Positions 17,378-26,161 of a stretch of 64,000 bases of DNA are shown one piece after another. Each line of letters begins with the position of its first letter. Positions within the stretch are counted from its first letter, which is position 1. The notes below the pieces were generated by a model. It was not told the DNA's origin, did no database searches, and saw nothing but the letters and a program-made list of their open reading frames with translations. The stretch comes from Streptomyces nigra. GTDB lineage: Bacteria > Actinomycetota > Actinomycetes > Streptomycetales > Streptomycetaceae. The translations under genes were made by a program, and so were the position numbers. The stretch covers positions 4,890,501 to 4,954,500 of the forward strand of contig NZ_CP029043.1 in assembly GCF_003074055.1 (NCBI RefSeq), read 5' to 3'.

Positions 17378-19741
17378 TCAGCTCTCCGCGGTCTCCTCGG
17401 CGGGAGCGGCGGAGGCCTTGCGGGCGCGGCGCACCTTCGGCTTCGCCTCGGCGGCCGTCTCCGCGGTCTCCACGGCGGCCGCGGTCTTGCGGGCGCGGCG
17501 GCGGGGGGCGGCCGGCTCCTCCGTGGCCTGGGCCGGGATGTCCGCGGCCTCGGCGGTGGCGGCGGCCTTGCGGGTGCGGCGCGCCTTCGGCTTCGCCTCG
17601 GCCGCTTCGGCGGTGTCGAGGGCGGCCTCGGCGGTCTTCCGCGTCCGGCGCGGCTTGGCCTCCGTGACCTCGGCGCCCTCGGAGGGGGCCTCCGCGGTGG
17701 CGGCGGCCTTGCGGGTGCGGCGCGCCTTCGGCTTCGCCTCGGTCGCCTCGGCGGTGTCGACGACTGCCTCGGCGGTCGCGGCGGCCTTGCGGGTCCGGGT
17801 CCGGCGCGGCTTGGCCTCGGCGGCCTCCGGCTCCTGAGCCGTCTGCGCCGGAATGTCGGCCCCCTCGGCGGTCGCCGCGGCCTTGCGGGTGCGACGGGCC
17901 TTGGGCTTGGCCTCGGTGGCCTCGACGGTGTCGAGGGCCGCCTCGGCGGGGGCCTCGGCCGTCGCTGCGGCCTTACGGGTGCGGCGGCGCGGGGCGGCCG
18001 CCGGGGCCTCCTCGGCCACCGGCTCCGGCGCGGCGGCGACCGGCTCGGACGCCTGCACGGCCTCGGCCACCGGCGCCGTCTGCGCCTCCGCGGACTTACG
18101 GGTACGGCGACGGCGCGGCGCCGGGGTCTCCTCGGCGGTCTCGAGAGCCGGGCTCTCGGCCGTGGCGACGGCGGCCTCGGCGGCCTGCTGCGGCGCGGCG
18201 GTCGCCGGGGCGGTCTCGGCCGCCGCTCCACCGCGCGTGCGGCGACGACGGCGAGGGGTGCGCGGCTCGGTCCCGGACTCCGCCGGGGCCGCCTCGTCCG
18301 GCGTACCGGTGACGGCGGGCGCCGACTCGGCGTCCAACGGGGTCCCGCCGCGGGTGCGGCGACGGCGGCGCGGCGTACGCGCCGGGCGCTCACGCTCCGC
18401 CGTACGGGACTCCTCCCGGCCGCCCCGGCCACCGCGACCGCGGGCACCGCGGCCACCGGTCTCGCCGAGGTCCTCGACCTCCTCCGCCGCCAGCCCGGCG
18501 CGCGTGCGCTCCGAGCGGGGCAGGACACCCTTGGTGCCGGCGGGGATCTTCAGGTCCTCGAAGAGGTGCGGGGACGTGGAGTACGTCTCCGGCGGGTCGG
18601 TGAAGTCGAGCTCCAGCGCCTTGTTGATCAGCTGCCAGCGCGGGATGTCGTCCCAGTCGACGAGGGTGATCGCGATGCCCTTGGCGCCCGCGCGGCCGGT
18701 ACGGCCGATGCGGTGCAGGTACGTCTTCTCCTCTTCGGGCGACTGGTAGTTGACGACGTGCGTGACACCCTCGACGTCGATGCCGCGCGCGGCGACGTCG
18801 GTGCAGACGAGCACGTCCACCTTGCCGTTGCGGAAGGCGCGCAGCGCCTGCTCACGGGCGCCCTGGCCGAGGTCGCCGTGGACTGCGCCGGCCGCGAAGC
18901 CGCGCTGCTGGAGCTGGTCGGCGAGGTCGGCCGCGGTGCGCTTGGTGCGGCAGAAGACCATGGCCAGTCCCCGGCCCTCGGCCTGCAGGATGCGCGCGAC
19001 CATCTCGGGCTTGTCCATGTTGTGCGCGCGGTAGACGAACTGCGCGGTGTTCGCGACCGTCTTGCCCTCGTCGTCCGGCGCGGTGGCGCGGATGTGCGTC
19101 GGCTGCGACATGTAGCGGCGCGCGAGGCCGATGACCGCGCCCGGCATGGTCGCCGAGAACAGCATGGTCTGGCGCCGGGCCGGAAGCAGGTTGATGATCT
19201 TCTCGACGTCGGGCAGGAAGCCCAGGTCCAGCATCTCGTCGGCCTCGTCGAGGACGAGCGCCTTGATGTGCTTGAGGTCGAGCTTCTTCTGGCCCGCGAG
19301 GTCCAGGAGACGGCCCGGGGTGCCGACGACGACGTCGACGCCCTTCTTCAGGGCCTCGACCTGCGGCTCGTAGGCGCGGCCGCCGTAGATGGCGAGGACG
19401 CGGACGTTGCGGACCTTGCCCGCGGTCAGCAGGTCGTTGGTGACCTGCTGGCACAGCTCGCGCGTGGGGACGACGACGAGCGCCTGCGGGGCGTCGGTGA
19501 GGGCCTCGGGACGGGCCCGGCCCGCCTCGACGTCGGCGGGGACGGTGACGCGCTCCAGGATGGGGAGGCCGAAGCCGAGCGTCTTGCCGGTGCCGGTCTT
19601 CGCCTGGCCGATGACGTCCGTGCCGGAGAGGGCGACGGGGAGGGTCATCTCCTGGATGGGGAAGGGATTGACGATGCCGACGGCCTCAAGGGCCTCAGCG
19701 GTCTCGTTGAGGATTCCGAGCTCTCGGAAAGTCGTAGTCAG
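17378..19741 (-). CDS. DEAD-box RNA helicase with long basic repeat tail
   Basis: About 787 residues. The helicase core has a Q motif (NPFPIQ), motif I (AKTGTGKT), PTREL, TPGRL, DEAD (VLDEADEML), SAT (FSATMP), TDVAARGIDV and HRIGRTGRAG, so it is an ATP-dependent RNA unwinding enzyme of the RhlE/CsdA kind. From about residue 440 a tail of over 300 residues consists of repeated RRTRKAAATAE-like units alternating with acidic Ala-rich stretches, plus an RGARGRGGRGG box, suited to RNA binding. No ATG, GTG or TTG lies near the expected start; CTG 19741, after AGAGG, is the best candidate. The transcript probably has a long leader. Confidence 0.92.
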   Translation of the reverse strand: MTTTFRELGILNETAEALEAVGIVNPFPIQEMTLPVALSGTDVIGQAKTGTGKTLGFGLPILERVTVPADVEAGRARPEALTDAPQALVVVPTRELCQQVTNDLLTAGKVRNVRVLAIYGGRAYEPQVEALKKGVDVVVGTPGRLLDLAGQKKLDLKHIKALVLDEADEMLDLGFLPDVEKIINLLPARRQTMLFSATMPGAVIGLARRYMSQPTHIRATAPDDEGKTVANTAQFVYRAHNMDKPEMVARILQAEGRGLAMVFCRTKRTAADLADQLQQRGFAAGAVHGDLGQGAREQALRAFRNGKVDVLVCTDVAARGIDVEGVTHVVNYQSPEEEKTYLHRIGRTGRAGAKGIAITLVDWDDIPRWQLINKALELDFTDPPETYSTSPHLFEDLKIPAGTKGVLPRSERTRAGLAAEEVEDLGETGGRGARGRGGRGGREESRTAERERPARTPRRRRRTRGGTPLDAESAPAVTGTPDEAAPAESGTEPRTPRRRRRTRGGAAAETAPATAAPQQAAEAAVATAESPALETAEETPAPRRRRTRKSAEAQTAPVAEAVQASEPVAAAPEPVAEEAPAAAPRRRTRKAAATAEAPAEAALDTVEATEAKPKARRTRKAAATAEGADIPAQTAQEPEAAEAKPRRTRTRKAAATAEAVVDTAEATEAKPKARRTRKAAATAEAPSEGAEVTEAKPRRTRKTAEAALDTAEAAEAKPKARRTRKAAATAEAADIPAQATEEPAAPRRRARKTAAAVETAETAAEAKPKVRRARKASAAPAEETAES
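17400..18390 (-). repeat. degenerate repeats encoding the helicase tail
   Basis: About ten imperfect in-frame copies of a unit encoding RRTRKAAATAE or RRRRTRGG, separated by acidic Ala/Glu-rich spacers of 20-35 codons. The copies share long stretches at DNA level, so copy number is likely to vary between strains. Confidence 0.75.
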
Positions 19742-20126
19742 GGTGCTGCCTCTTCTGTGTACGCGGTGCGAGGCGAGCGCGGGGGTCTTGGGACCGTGCC
19801 GGGGACGTCGGCCGCCGTACGGCGGGACCGAAAGGCACGGGACCACTGCCGACGCTCTAGCGCTCGTACCGCTGAGGGTGTCCCTCCGGTCGTCGTACGC
19901 ACTGTGCCGTACGGCCTGGGAGGGCTGTCGGGTCGGAGCCAGTCGGGCCACCGACCGGGCATCCTCATAACGTGCGGCCCGTCGGGTACGTCAAAGTACT
20001 CAGCGGGCGCATTACCACCATACCCCGGAATCGCGCACATGCGATGGCCGAATTGGTCACGTAGTCGTCGTCACAGTGATTGACCAGGGACTTCCGTAAG
20101 GCATCGAGCGGGCTATTGTGCGCTTC
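19742..20126. other. 385-bp divergent promoter region
   Basis: No gene seen. It must hold the promoter and probably a long 5' leader of the helicase (TTGACG and TATGAG on the minus strand near 19970-20000 are possible -35/-10 boxes with wide spacing). It also holds the promoter of the ferritin-like gene: TATTGT at 20114-20119, 7 bases before its ATG. Cold-shock-type regulation of the helicase through the leader is possible but not shown by the sequence. Confidence 0.5.
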
Positions 20127-20882
20127 ATGACGACGCCTGACAACACCTCTGACGCCGCGGACACCGCCGACACCCCCGTCGCACGCACCGGGGTCGCCGC
20201 CCAGGACTGGGCGCGGGCCTCCGCCGACCCTCAGTACCGGGCCGCCGTCGTCGACCTGCTCGGCGCGCTGGCCTACGGCGAGCTGGCGGCGTTCGAACGG
20301 CTCGCGGAGGACGCCAAGCTGGCGCCGACGCTCGCGGACAAGGCGGAGCTGGCCAAGATGGCGTCGGCGGAGTTCCACCACTACGAGAAGCTGCGGGACC
20401 GGCTCACCGAGATCGGCGCCGAGCCCACCCAGGCCATGGAGCCGTTCGTGGCCGCGCTGGACGGCTTCCACCGGCAGACGGCCCCCTCCGACTGGCTGGA
20501 GGGCCTCGTCAAGGCCTACGTCGGCGACTCGATCGCCAGCGACTTCTACCGGGAGGTCGCGGCCCGGCTCGACTCGGACAGCCGCGACCTGGTGTTGGCC
20601 GTGCTGGACGACACCGGTCACGCGACGTTCGCTGTGGAGAAGGTGCGCGCGGCGATCGACGCCGACCCGCGCGTGGGTGGCCGTCTCGCGCTGTGGGCGC
20701 GACGGCTGATGGGCGAGGCGCTGTCGCAGTCGCAGCGTGTGGTCGCCGACCGGGACGCGCTGTCGACGATGCTCGTGGGCGGCGTCGCGGACGGGTTCGA
20801 CCTCGCGGAGGTCGGCAAGATGTTCTCGCGGATCACCGAGGCGCACACCAAGCGGATGGCGGCGCTGGGCCTGGCGGCATAG
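20127..20882 (+). CDS. ferritin-like / MiaE-like protein
   Basis: A 251-residue, almost all-helical protein of the ferritin-like superfamily related to the tRNA hydroxylase MiaE. Candidate metal ligands are in GELAAFERLAEDA, AEFHHYEKL and the later DTGHATFAVEKV. It is conserved next to the RhlE-type helicase in actinobacteria, including mycobacteria as I recall. Whether it acts on tRNA is unproven. ATG 20127 is 7 bases after a TATTGT box, suggesting a leaderless mRNA. Its stop is followed by a hairpin shared with the convergent small membrane gene. Confidence 0.82.
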   Translation: MTTPDNTSDAADTADTPVARTGVAAQDWARASADPQYRAAVVDLLGALAYGELAAFERLAEDAKLAPTLADKAELAKMASAEFHHYEKLRDRLTEIGAEPTQAMEPFVAALDGFHRQTAPSDWLEGLVKAYVGDSIASDFYREVAARLDSDSRDLVLAVLDDTGHATFAVEKVRAAIDADPRVGGRLALWARRLMGEALSQSQRVVADRDALSTMLVGGVADGFDLAEVGKMFSRITEAHTKRMAALGLAA

Positions 20883-20903
20883 CCGTGCTGCCGTAACTCG
20901 CTG

Positions 20904-20932
20904 GGCGACCGCTTTCTCCTCAGGCGGTCGCC
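20904..20932. terminator. hairpin between convergent genes
   Basis: A 9-bp perfect stem (20904-20912 with 20924-20932) spanning the stop codon of the minus-strand membrane gene. Confidence 0.6.
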
Positions 20933-21189
20933 GAGCGGCGGCCGAGTCTTCCCGCGGGGCGCACCAGCAGGGAGAGCGAGGCGGCGGCGACGATCCCGGC
21001 GCCGGTGAGGATCACCGCGAGGTTCCCGAAGTCCAGTGCGGTGTGCGTGACGAAGGCGCCGAAGAGGGCGCCGCCGACACCGGTCGGCAGGACCAGCGAG
21101 CGGGCGGGCATGCGGTGCGGCAGGCGGCTGTACGCGGCCCACGCCAGGACCAGGCCGAGGATCGCGGAGCTGAGCGCTTCCAAGAGCAT
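20920..21189 (-). CDS. small membrane protein (89 aa)
   Basis: An 89-residue protein with two or three hydrophobic segments (SAILGLVLAWAAY, GVGGALFGAFVTHTA, GNLAVILTGAGIVAAASLSLL) and a basic C-terminus. I do not recognise a family beyond small Streptomyces membrane proteins. ATG 21189 is preceded by GGGAGGG with good spacing. It stands alone, convergent with the ferritin-like gene. Confidence 0.75.
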   Translation of the reverse strand: MLLEALSSAILGLVLAWAAYSRLPHRMPARSLVLPTGVGGALFGAFVTHTALDFGNLAVILTGAGIVAAASLSLLVRPAGRLGRRSATA

Positions 21190-21355
21190 GCTGGGGTCCC
21201 TCCCACATGGCCGACCTGCTCGAAACGGTCGTACCCCGTCATACCCCTGACCTGCGGAATCCAATCCTCCTCTGTGAACGGGCTGTGCTCCCTCAGTGGA
21301 GGAGAGCTGGAGGGGACCTGAGGGGAGGGCCGGGGGGGGGCTGTGAGGGGCAACG

Positions 21356-21395
21356 GGAAGGGGGCCCGGCGACCGTGGTCGCCGGGCCCCCTTCC
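21356..21395. terminator. strong hairpin terminator
   Basis: A 19-bp perfect stem (21356-21374 with 21377-21395) with a GT loop centre. It is 22 bases past the stop of the minus-strand DUF3107 gene. Confidence 0.88.
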
Positions 21396-21416
21396 GCACG
21401 CCCGGGCGGTGGTGCC

Positions 21417-21644
21417 TCAGAGTGCGCCGAAGCCCACCTTGCGCGGAGCCGGCTCACCGAGCTCCACGTACGCAAGACGGTCGGCCGGGACGAGGACCTT
21501 GCGGCCGTGCTCGTCGACGAGGCTCAGGAGCTGAGACTTGCCGGCCAGCGCATCGGACACCGCCCGCTCGACGTCCTCGGCACTCTGACCGCTCTCCAGA
21601 ACGATCTCGCGGGGCGCGTGCTGCACGCCGATCTTGACCTCCAC
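21417..21644 (-). CDS. DUF3107 protein
   Basis: A 75-residue protein starting VEVKIGVQHAPREI, with the DUF3107 ending ADRLAYVELGEPAPRKVGFG. It is a small actinobacterial family of unknown role, related by position to mycobacterial TB9.4 beside a TetR gene. GTG 21644 follows GGAGGG by 8 bases. The same neighbour occurs here: the TetR gene lies upstream in the same direction. No catalytic motif is visible. Confidence 0.88.
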   Translation of the reverse strand: MEVKIGVQHAPREIVLESGQSAEDVERAVSDALAGKSQLLSLVDEHGRKVLVPADRLAYVELGEPAPRKVGFGAL

Positions 21645-21800
21645 GGCTATGTCCCTCCGACGGTCAGTGAAGTGCGCGACCATGCGCGCCGTACCAGCAC
21701 ACATTAGCCCGGTGAGGGGATGTCCACGCATCGCCGGGCAACGCCAGGAGCGAACAGTGGACGGGAACAAATGCGCGCGTGATGCGGGAACGCACGGGGT

Positions 21801-22442
21801 TCAGTGGGACTCGGAGCCGTGCAGCGGGAAGCCGGCGATACCGCGCCAGGCCAGGGACGTCAGCAGCTGGACGGCCTGGTCGCGCGGCACGCTGCGGTCG
21901 CTGTGCAGCCAGGAGCGGGCCACGACCTGCGCGAGTCCGCCGAGGCCGGAGGCCAGCAGCATCGACTCCGCGCGCGAGAGGCCGGTGTCCTCGGCGATGA
22001 CGTCGCAGATCGCCTCGGCGCAGTCGTTCGTGACCTTGTCGACGCGCTCGCGCACGGCGGGCTCGTTCGTCAGGTCGGACTCGAAGACCAGCCGGAAGGC
22101 GCCGCCGTCGTCCTCGACGTACGCGAAGTAGGCGTCCATCGTGGCGCGCACGCGCTGCTTGTTGTCGGTGGTCGAGGCGAGCGCGGTGCGCACCGACTGG
22201 ATCAGCGACTCGCAGTGCTGGTCCAGGAGTGCCAGATAGAGGTCGAGCTTGCCCGGGAAGTGCTGGTAGAGCACCGGCTTGCTGACGCCGGCGCGCTCGG
22301 CGATGTCGTCCATCGCGGCGGCGTGGTAGCCCTGCGCCACGAAGACCTCCTGGGCGGCGCCCAGCAGCTGGTTCCGTCGGGCTCGGCGCGGAAGGCGCGT
22401 GCCCCGCGGGCGTGCCGCCTCTGTCTGCTCGATGGCTGTCAC
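21801..22442 (-). CDS. TetR family transcriptional regulator
   Basis: 213 residues. The N-terminal helix-turn-helix is clear (LLGAAQEVFVAQGYHAAAMDDIAERAGVSKPVLYQHF, in parts typical of TetR). The ligand-binding C-terminal half is of the kind found in the conserved actinobacterial regulator beside DUF3107, whose effector I do not know. GTG 22442 is preferred because GGGAGG precedes it. It may regulate itself and the DUF3107 gene. Confidence 0.9.
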   Translation of the reverse strand: MTAIEQTEAARPRGTRLPRRARRNQLLGAAQEVFVAQGYHAAAMDDIAERAGVSKPVLYQHFPGKLDLYLALLDQHCESLIQSVRTALASTTDNKQRVRATMDAYFAYVEDDGGAFRLVFESDLTNEPAVRERVDKVTNDCAEAICDVIAEDTGLSRAESMLLASGLGGLAQVVARSWLHSDRSVPRDQAVQLLTSLAWRGIAGFPLHGSESH

Positions 22443-22679
22443 GCCGCCTCCCAAGATCGTCCACATGCGGTGTGCGCCGCGTCGCCATCGTACTTTTCGG
22501 TAACCCTGGTGTGCGCGGTGCGAGCGCAGAATTTCACGGACCGGACGGTGACGATAGTCGCACAGAAGGTTTGAAAGCCGGGTGTAATGGGCATAGGGTC
22601 CGACTTTTTCCTGCTCAGCGGCCCTGCTCCGGCGTCCGGGCAGCCCGTCGCCGGTCCCGGCGGTCCCGAGGCCGCCCCG

Positions 22680-22904
22680 TCAGCGATAGTCGTCCTCGTC
22701 GAGGGAGACCACGCGCGCCTGCTCGATCAGGTCGGCCTCGTTGGCCAGGTTCGGGTCGACCTCCGTCAGCGGGTCGTCCTCGTCCGGGTTGATGTCCGCC
22801 TTCTGCTCGGCCGCGTCGGCCGGAGGCGCCTCGACGTCGAACTCCTCGTCGTCCTCGGTGTCGTCGTGCACGAAGGTCTCGGGGTCGGTGGGATCGACGG
22901 TCAT
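22680..22904 (-). CDS. small acidic protein (74 aa)
   Basis: A very acidic 74-residue protein (runs such as DDTEDDEEFDVE and NPDEDDPL) with no hydrophobic core, probably largely disordered. It ends in RVVSLDEDDYR, a tail I have seen in similar Streptomyces proteins. AAGGGAG precedes ATG 22904. Function is unknown; a binding partner with a basic surface is the only inference the composition allows. Confidence 0.75.
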   Translation of the reverse strand: MTVDPTDPETFVHDDTEDDEEFDVEAPPADAAEQKADINPDEDDPLTEVDPNLANEADLIEQARVVSLDEDDYR

Positions 22905-23204
22905 GACGGGCTCCCTTTCCTAGAACGTCCCCGCGGGGGTGTGGTGTCCCCGGGCGAGGCAGGGGTCCGTGTCCGGGTGCCCTGCGTACGAGCCTAGGAG
23001 ACACCCGATCCGGACGCTATGCGATCGGCGGCGGATCTGCGGGCGATTCGGGCGGTTTCAGGACGCCTTCACCCGGGGCGGAGCCCAGGGCGGTCCGCTG
23101 GACCGGTTCCCGTCATGCGCGCTGCCATGTACGCGTCGACTTGTGACGGCGAACACAATGGCGAACGTATGAATCCCCGCGTGATCACCTCGTAACATTG
23201 CCGC
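22905..23204. other. 300-bp divergent intergenic region
   Basis: No gene seen. Near the right end are a TTGTG/CACAA dyad (about 23138-23155) and a -10-like TAACAT at 23193-23198, 6 bases before the hydrolase ATG. Confidence 0.5.
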
Positions 23205-24230
23205 ATGTCTTCGACCGAGCTGCCCTCCGTGCCGGCCGCCCATGTGCTTCCTCAGGTGGCGACCGTCCGGGTCGCGGAGGGGGAGCGGCTGCGGTCCGTC
23301 GGGCTGCCCGGGGTCACGCTGACCGTCCGGTCGCGCCCGCCGCGGCGGGAAGGGCTGCCACCCGCCCTGTACGTCCACGGGCTCGGCGGCTCCTCGCTCA
23401 ACTGGTCGGCGCTCATGGAGCAGTTCGACGGCGTCGTCGACTCCGAGGCCGTGGACCTGCCCGGCTTCGGCGACTCGCCGCCACCGGACGACGGCGACTA
23501 CTCCCTCACCGCGCACGCACGCGCGGTGATCCGCTATCTGGACGCCTCCGGCCGTGGGCCCGTACACCTCTTCGGGAACTCGCTCGGCGGCGCGGTCTCC
23601 ACGCGCGTCGCCGCCGTCCGCCCCGACCTCGTCCGTACGCTCACCCTCGTGTCGCCCGCGCTACCGGAGCTCCGCGTCCAGCGCACCGCCGTGCCCACCG
23701 GGTTGCTGGCGGTGCCGGGGGTGACGGCCCTGTTCACACGCCTCACCAGGAAGTGGACGGCCGAGCAGCGGGTCCGCGGGGTGCTGCAGCTCTGTTACGG
23801 CGAGCCGGGCCGGGTGACGCCGGAAGGATTCCGCGACGCCGTCCAGGAGATGGAGCGGCGGCTGCAGCTGCCGTACTTCTGGGACGCGATGACGCGTTCC
23901 GCGCGCGGGCTCGTCAACGCCTACACCCTCGGCGGACAGCATGCGCTGTGGCGGCAGGCCGAGCGCGTGCTGGCCCCGACCCTGCTCGTCTACGGCGGCC
24001 GCGACCAACTCGTCGGCCACCGCATGTGCAGCAGGGCGGCGCGTGCCTTCCGTGACTCCCGGCTGCTGACCCTCCCGGACGCCGGGCACGTGGCGATGAT
24101 GGAGTACCCCGACGTCGTCGCCCGGGGCTTCCGTGAGCTCCTCGCCGAGGTCGAGGGGCGGGAGCCCGACCCGGGCAGGCCGGGGGCCGGCACCGGCTCC
24201 GGTGCCGCTACCGAGAACTCAGGGAGCTGA
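23205..24230 (+). CDS. alpha/beta hydrolase
   Basis: A 341-residue alpha/beta hydrolase with the HGLGGSSLNW oxyanion segment, nucleophile GNSLGGA, acid in YGGRDQLVG and His in DAGHVAMME, so the triad is complete. It belongs to the broad lipase/epoxide hydrolase-like group; the substrate cannot be told. The mRNA is probably leaderless (TAACAT 6 bases before ATG). The next gene starts 7 bases after its stop, so they form an operon. The last 25 residues are Gly/Pro-rich. Confidence 0.87.
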   Translation: MSSTELPSVPAAHVLPQVATVRVAEGERLRSVGLPGVTLTVRSRPPRREGLPPALYVHGLGGSSLNWSALMEQFDGVVDSEAVDLPGFGDSPPPDDGDYSLTAHARAVIRYLDASGRGPVHLFGNSLGGAVSTRVAAVRPDLVRTLTLVSPALPELRVQRTAVPTGLLAVPGVTALFTRLTRKWTAEQRVRGVLQLCYGEPGRVTPEGFRDAVQEMERRLQLPYFWDAMTRSARGLVNAYTLGGQHALWRQAERVLAPTLLVYGGRDQLVGHRMCSRAARAFRDSRLLTLPDAGHVAMMEYPDVVARGFRELLAEVEGREPDPGRPGAGTGSGAATENSGS

Positions 24231-24237
24231 GGCGCGC

Positions 24238-26016
24238 GTGGGACGCCACAGCCGGCGCGGCCTCGCCAAGCGGGACGCCACGGAGACGACGGCACGACAG
24301 GACGCCGCACAGGCACCGCCCGATACGGGCGCGCCCCGGCGACAGCCGCCGCCCCCCGTACCGGATCCCGGACGGGACCCGGGGGCGCCTGCGCCGTCGC
24401 CGGGGCGGCCGGGTGGGCCGGGATCAGGTGGTCCGGGCGGGCCGGGTGGGCCGGCCGGTGGGCCTCCGTCGTACGGCGGGCGTCCGTATCCGCCGGGGGC
24501 CACGCCCCCGCAGGACGGGACGCCCGCGCGTGGGGTCCCGCGTCCGGCTGACGGGACCCCCGCGGGTGGGGTCCCGAGATTCGCTGATGGCACGCCTCCG
24601 CGCGGTGTTCCCCGCCCGGCCGGCGGCACCCCACCGCAGGGGATGCGTCTGCCCGACGGCACCCCGGCGCACGGGGTGCCCCGCTTCGCCGACGGCACCC
24701 CCGCGCGTGGGGTGCCGCGTTACCCCGACGGCACACCCGCGCGCGGAATCCCTCGGCCGGCCGACGGCACCCCGCCGCAGGGGATTCGGATGCCCGACGG
24801 CACCCCGGCCCGTGGTGTCCCGCGTCTTCCCGACGGCACCCCCGCCCGCGGTGTCCCGCGTTTCCCCGACGGGACCCCCGCGCACGGTGTGCCCCGGTAC
24901 GGGGACGGGACCCCCGCGCACGGGGTCCCCAGGGCCCGTGGTGGGCATCCCGAGCAGCGGGAAGCCGGCGGTGGCTGGGGGGAGTTGCGAGGGCGGACCG
25001 GAGTCACCTACGGCACCGCGACGACCGGTGCCGCCGTACCGCGTCCCCGTCGGGCGCCCGGTTCCGAGGGGCCCCGGCAGGAGTTCGTCGACGCCTTCGA
25101 CGGGGAGACCGACGGCTTCACGTCCCGCAGTGCCGAGCAGGCGTACGCGCCGGCCGCCGAACGGGCGGACGACGACACCCCGCCGACCGGTGTGCCCGCG
25201 CCCGCCAAGGGCGGCAAGGGCCGGGCCTTCACCGGGGTCGCGGCGGCCGCCGTCGTCACCGTGCTGGCCGTCGTGGTGGCCGGACAGGTTGCGCAGGGCG
25301 GCGACGACACCGACGCCCGGGCGCAGTCCACCGGGGACCAGGCACGGGACGCCCGCGACCCGGCCTCCCGCACCGACGACCGCCCGACGCCCTCGGCGGC
25401 GCCGGGCGCGGCCACGCTGACGTACGCCCAGAAGATGGACCGGCGCTTCGCGCTGGGCGCGAACGCGACCGGCTCGGGGAAGTTCGACGCGGTGCCGGGG
25501 ATCGACAAGGCCCCCGGCGGCGGGCGGAAGTTCACCTACCGCGTGGACGTCGAGCGGGGTCTCGGGCTGGACGCCGCCCTGTTCGCCGAGGCCGTGCACA
25601 AGACGCTCAACGACGAGCGCAGCTGGGCCCACGGAGGCGCCCGTACCTTCGAGCGCATCCACAGCGGTGAGCCCGACTTCGTGATCACGCTGGCCAGCCC
25701 CGGCACCACCGCCGAGTGGTGCGCCAAGTCGGGCCTCGACACCACCGAGGACAACGTCTCGTGCGACTCGGCCGCCACCGAGCGCGTGATGATCAACGCC
25801 TACCGCTGGGCGCAGGGCTCGGAGACCTACGGCGACCGCATCCACGCCTACCGGCAGATGCTGATCAACCACGAGATCGGCCACCGGCTCGGCTTCGGGC
25901 ACGTCACCTGCGACAAGGACGGCGAGCTCGCCCCGGTCATGCAGCAGCAGACGAAGTTCCTCGACCACGACGGGATCACCTGCAAGCCCAACCCCTGGGC
26001 GTTCCCGGAGAGTTGA
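24238..26016 (+). CDS. DUF3152 membrane-anchored metzincin-like protein with decapeptide-type repeats
   Basis: 592 residues. A disordered cytoplasmic part carries twelve 11-12-residue repeats of the form DGTPARGVPR (residues about 93-232). A single membrane segment (about residues 327-348) and an extracellular DUF3152 domain follow. Near residue 545 the sequence HEIGHRLGFGH matches the HExxHxxGxxH zinc signature of metzincins, so a secreted-face protease is likely. Paired Cys (WCAKSG, VSCDS, VTCDK, ITCKP) suggest disulfides. GTG 24238 has GGGAG 10 bases upstream. A DUF3152 gene near moeZ also occurs in mycobacteria, without this repeat block as far as I recall. Confidence 0.85.
   Translation: MGRHSRRGLAKRDATETTARQDAAQAPPDTGAPRRQPPPPVPDPGRDPGAPAPSPGRPGGPGSGGPGGPGGPAGGPPSYGGRPYPPGATPPQDGTPARGVPRPADGTPAGGVPRFADGTPPRGVPRPAGGTPPQGMRLPDGTPAHGVPRFADGTPARGVPRYPDGTPARGIPRPADGTPPQGIRMPDGTPARGVPRLPDGTPARGVPRFPDGTPAHGVPRYGDGTPAHGVPRARGGHPEQREAGGGWGELRGRTGVTYGTATTGAAVPRPRRAPGSEGPRQEFVDAFDGETDGFTSRSAEQAYAPAAERADDDTPPTGVPAPAKGGKGRAFTGVAAAAVVTVLAVVVAGQVAQGGDDTDARAQSTGDQARDARDPASRTDDRPTPSAAPGAATLTYAQKMDRRFALGANATGSGKFDAVPGIDKAPGGGRKFTYRVDVERGLGLDAALFAEAVHKTLNDERSWAHGGARTFERIHSGEPDFVITLASPGTTAEWCAKSGLDTTEDNVSCDSAATERVMINAYRWAQGSETYGDRIHAYRQMLINHEIGHRLGFGHVTCDKDGELAPVMQQQTKFLDHDGITCKPNPWAFPES
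24514..24933 (+). repeat. tandem 33-36-bp coding repeats in the DUF3152 gene
   Basis: Twelve tandem imperfect units encode (D/G)GTP(A/P)xG(V/I/M)(P/R). Unit length is 36 bases, with two units shorter (33 bases). Third positions vary, so the repeat is old but still kept in frame. Confidence 0.85.
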
Positions 26017-26041
26017 CAGGCGACTCACAGCTCACATTGGC

Positions 26042-26161
26042 ATGCGCAGCCGGATCATATTTCTGCGCATGTCGTCCCGTCACGCCACCTCTCGCGCCGC
26101 CGTCGAGCCGGCGCTCATCGGTGTGACCGCGCTGTGCGTGGCCGACATCCACTGTCGCTGA
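26042..26161 (+). CDS. possible cysteine-containing leader peptide upstream of a deleted transporter operon
   Basis: A 39-codon ORF (a second ATG at 26069 gives 30 codons) ending ALCVADIHCR. Short ORFs with Cys near the end precede sulfur-related ABC transporter operons in Streptomyces as putative attenuator leaders. The position here, about 200 bases before a lipoprotein signal peptide, fits that pattern. No good Shine-Dalgarno sequence is visible for either ATG, so translation is uncertain. The identity is inferred, not recognised by motif. Confidence 0.4.
   Translation: MRSRIIFLRMSSRHATSRAAVEPALIGVTALCVADIHCR

Noticed and set aside
15461..20083. A very long open frame on the plus strand (about 1540 codons).
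   Set aside because: It runs antisense to the hydrolase and helicase genes; the composition is Arg/Gly/Leu-rich with no domain, as expected for a mirror frame in GC-rich DNA.
23058..23567. Minus-strand frame crossing the 22905-23204 gap.
   Set aside because: Antisense to the hydrolase, with no start signal or domain.
24514..24933. A CRISPR-like repeat array.
   Set aside because: Repeats are in frame, tandem without unique spacers, and encode a peptide repeat.
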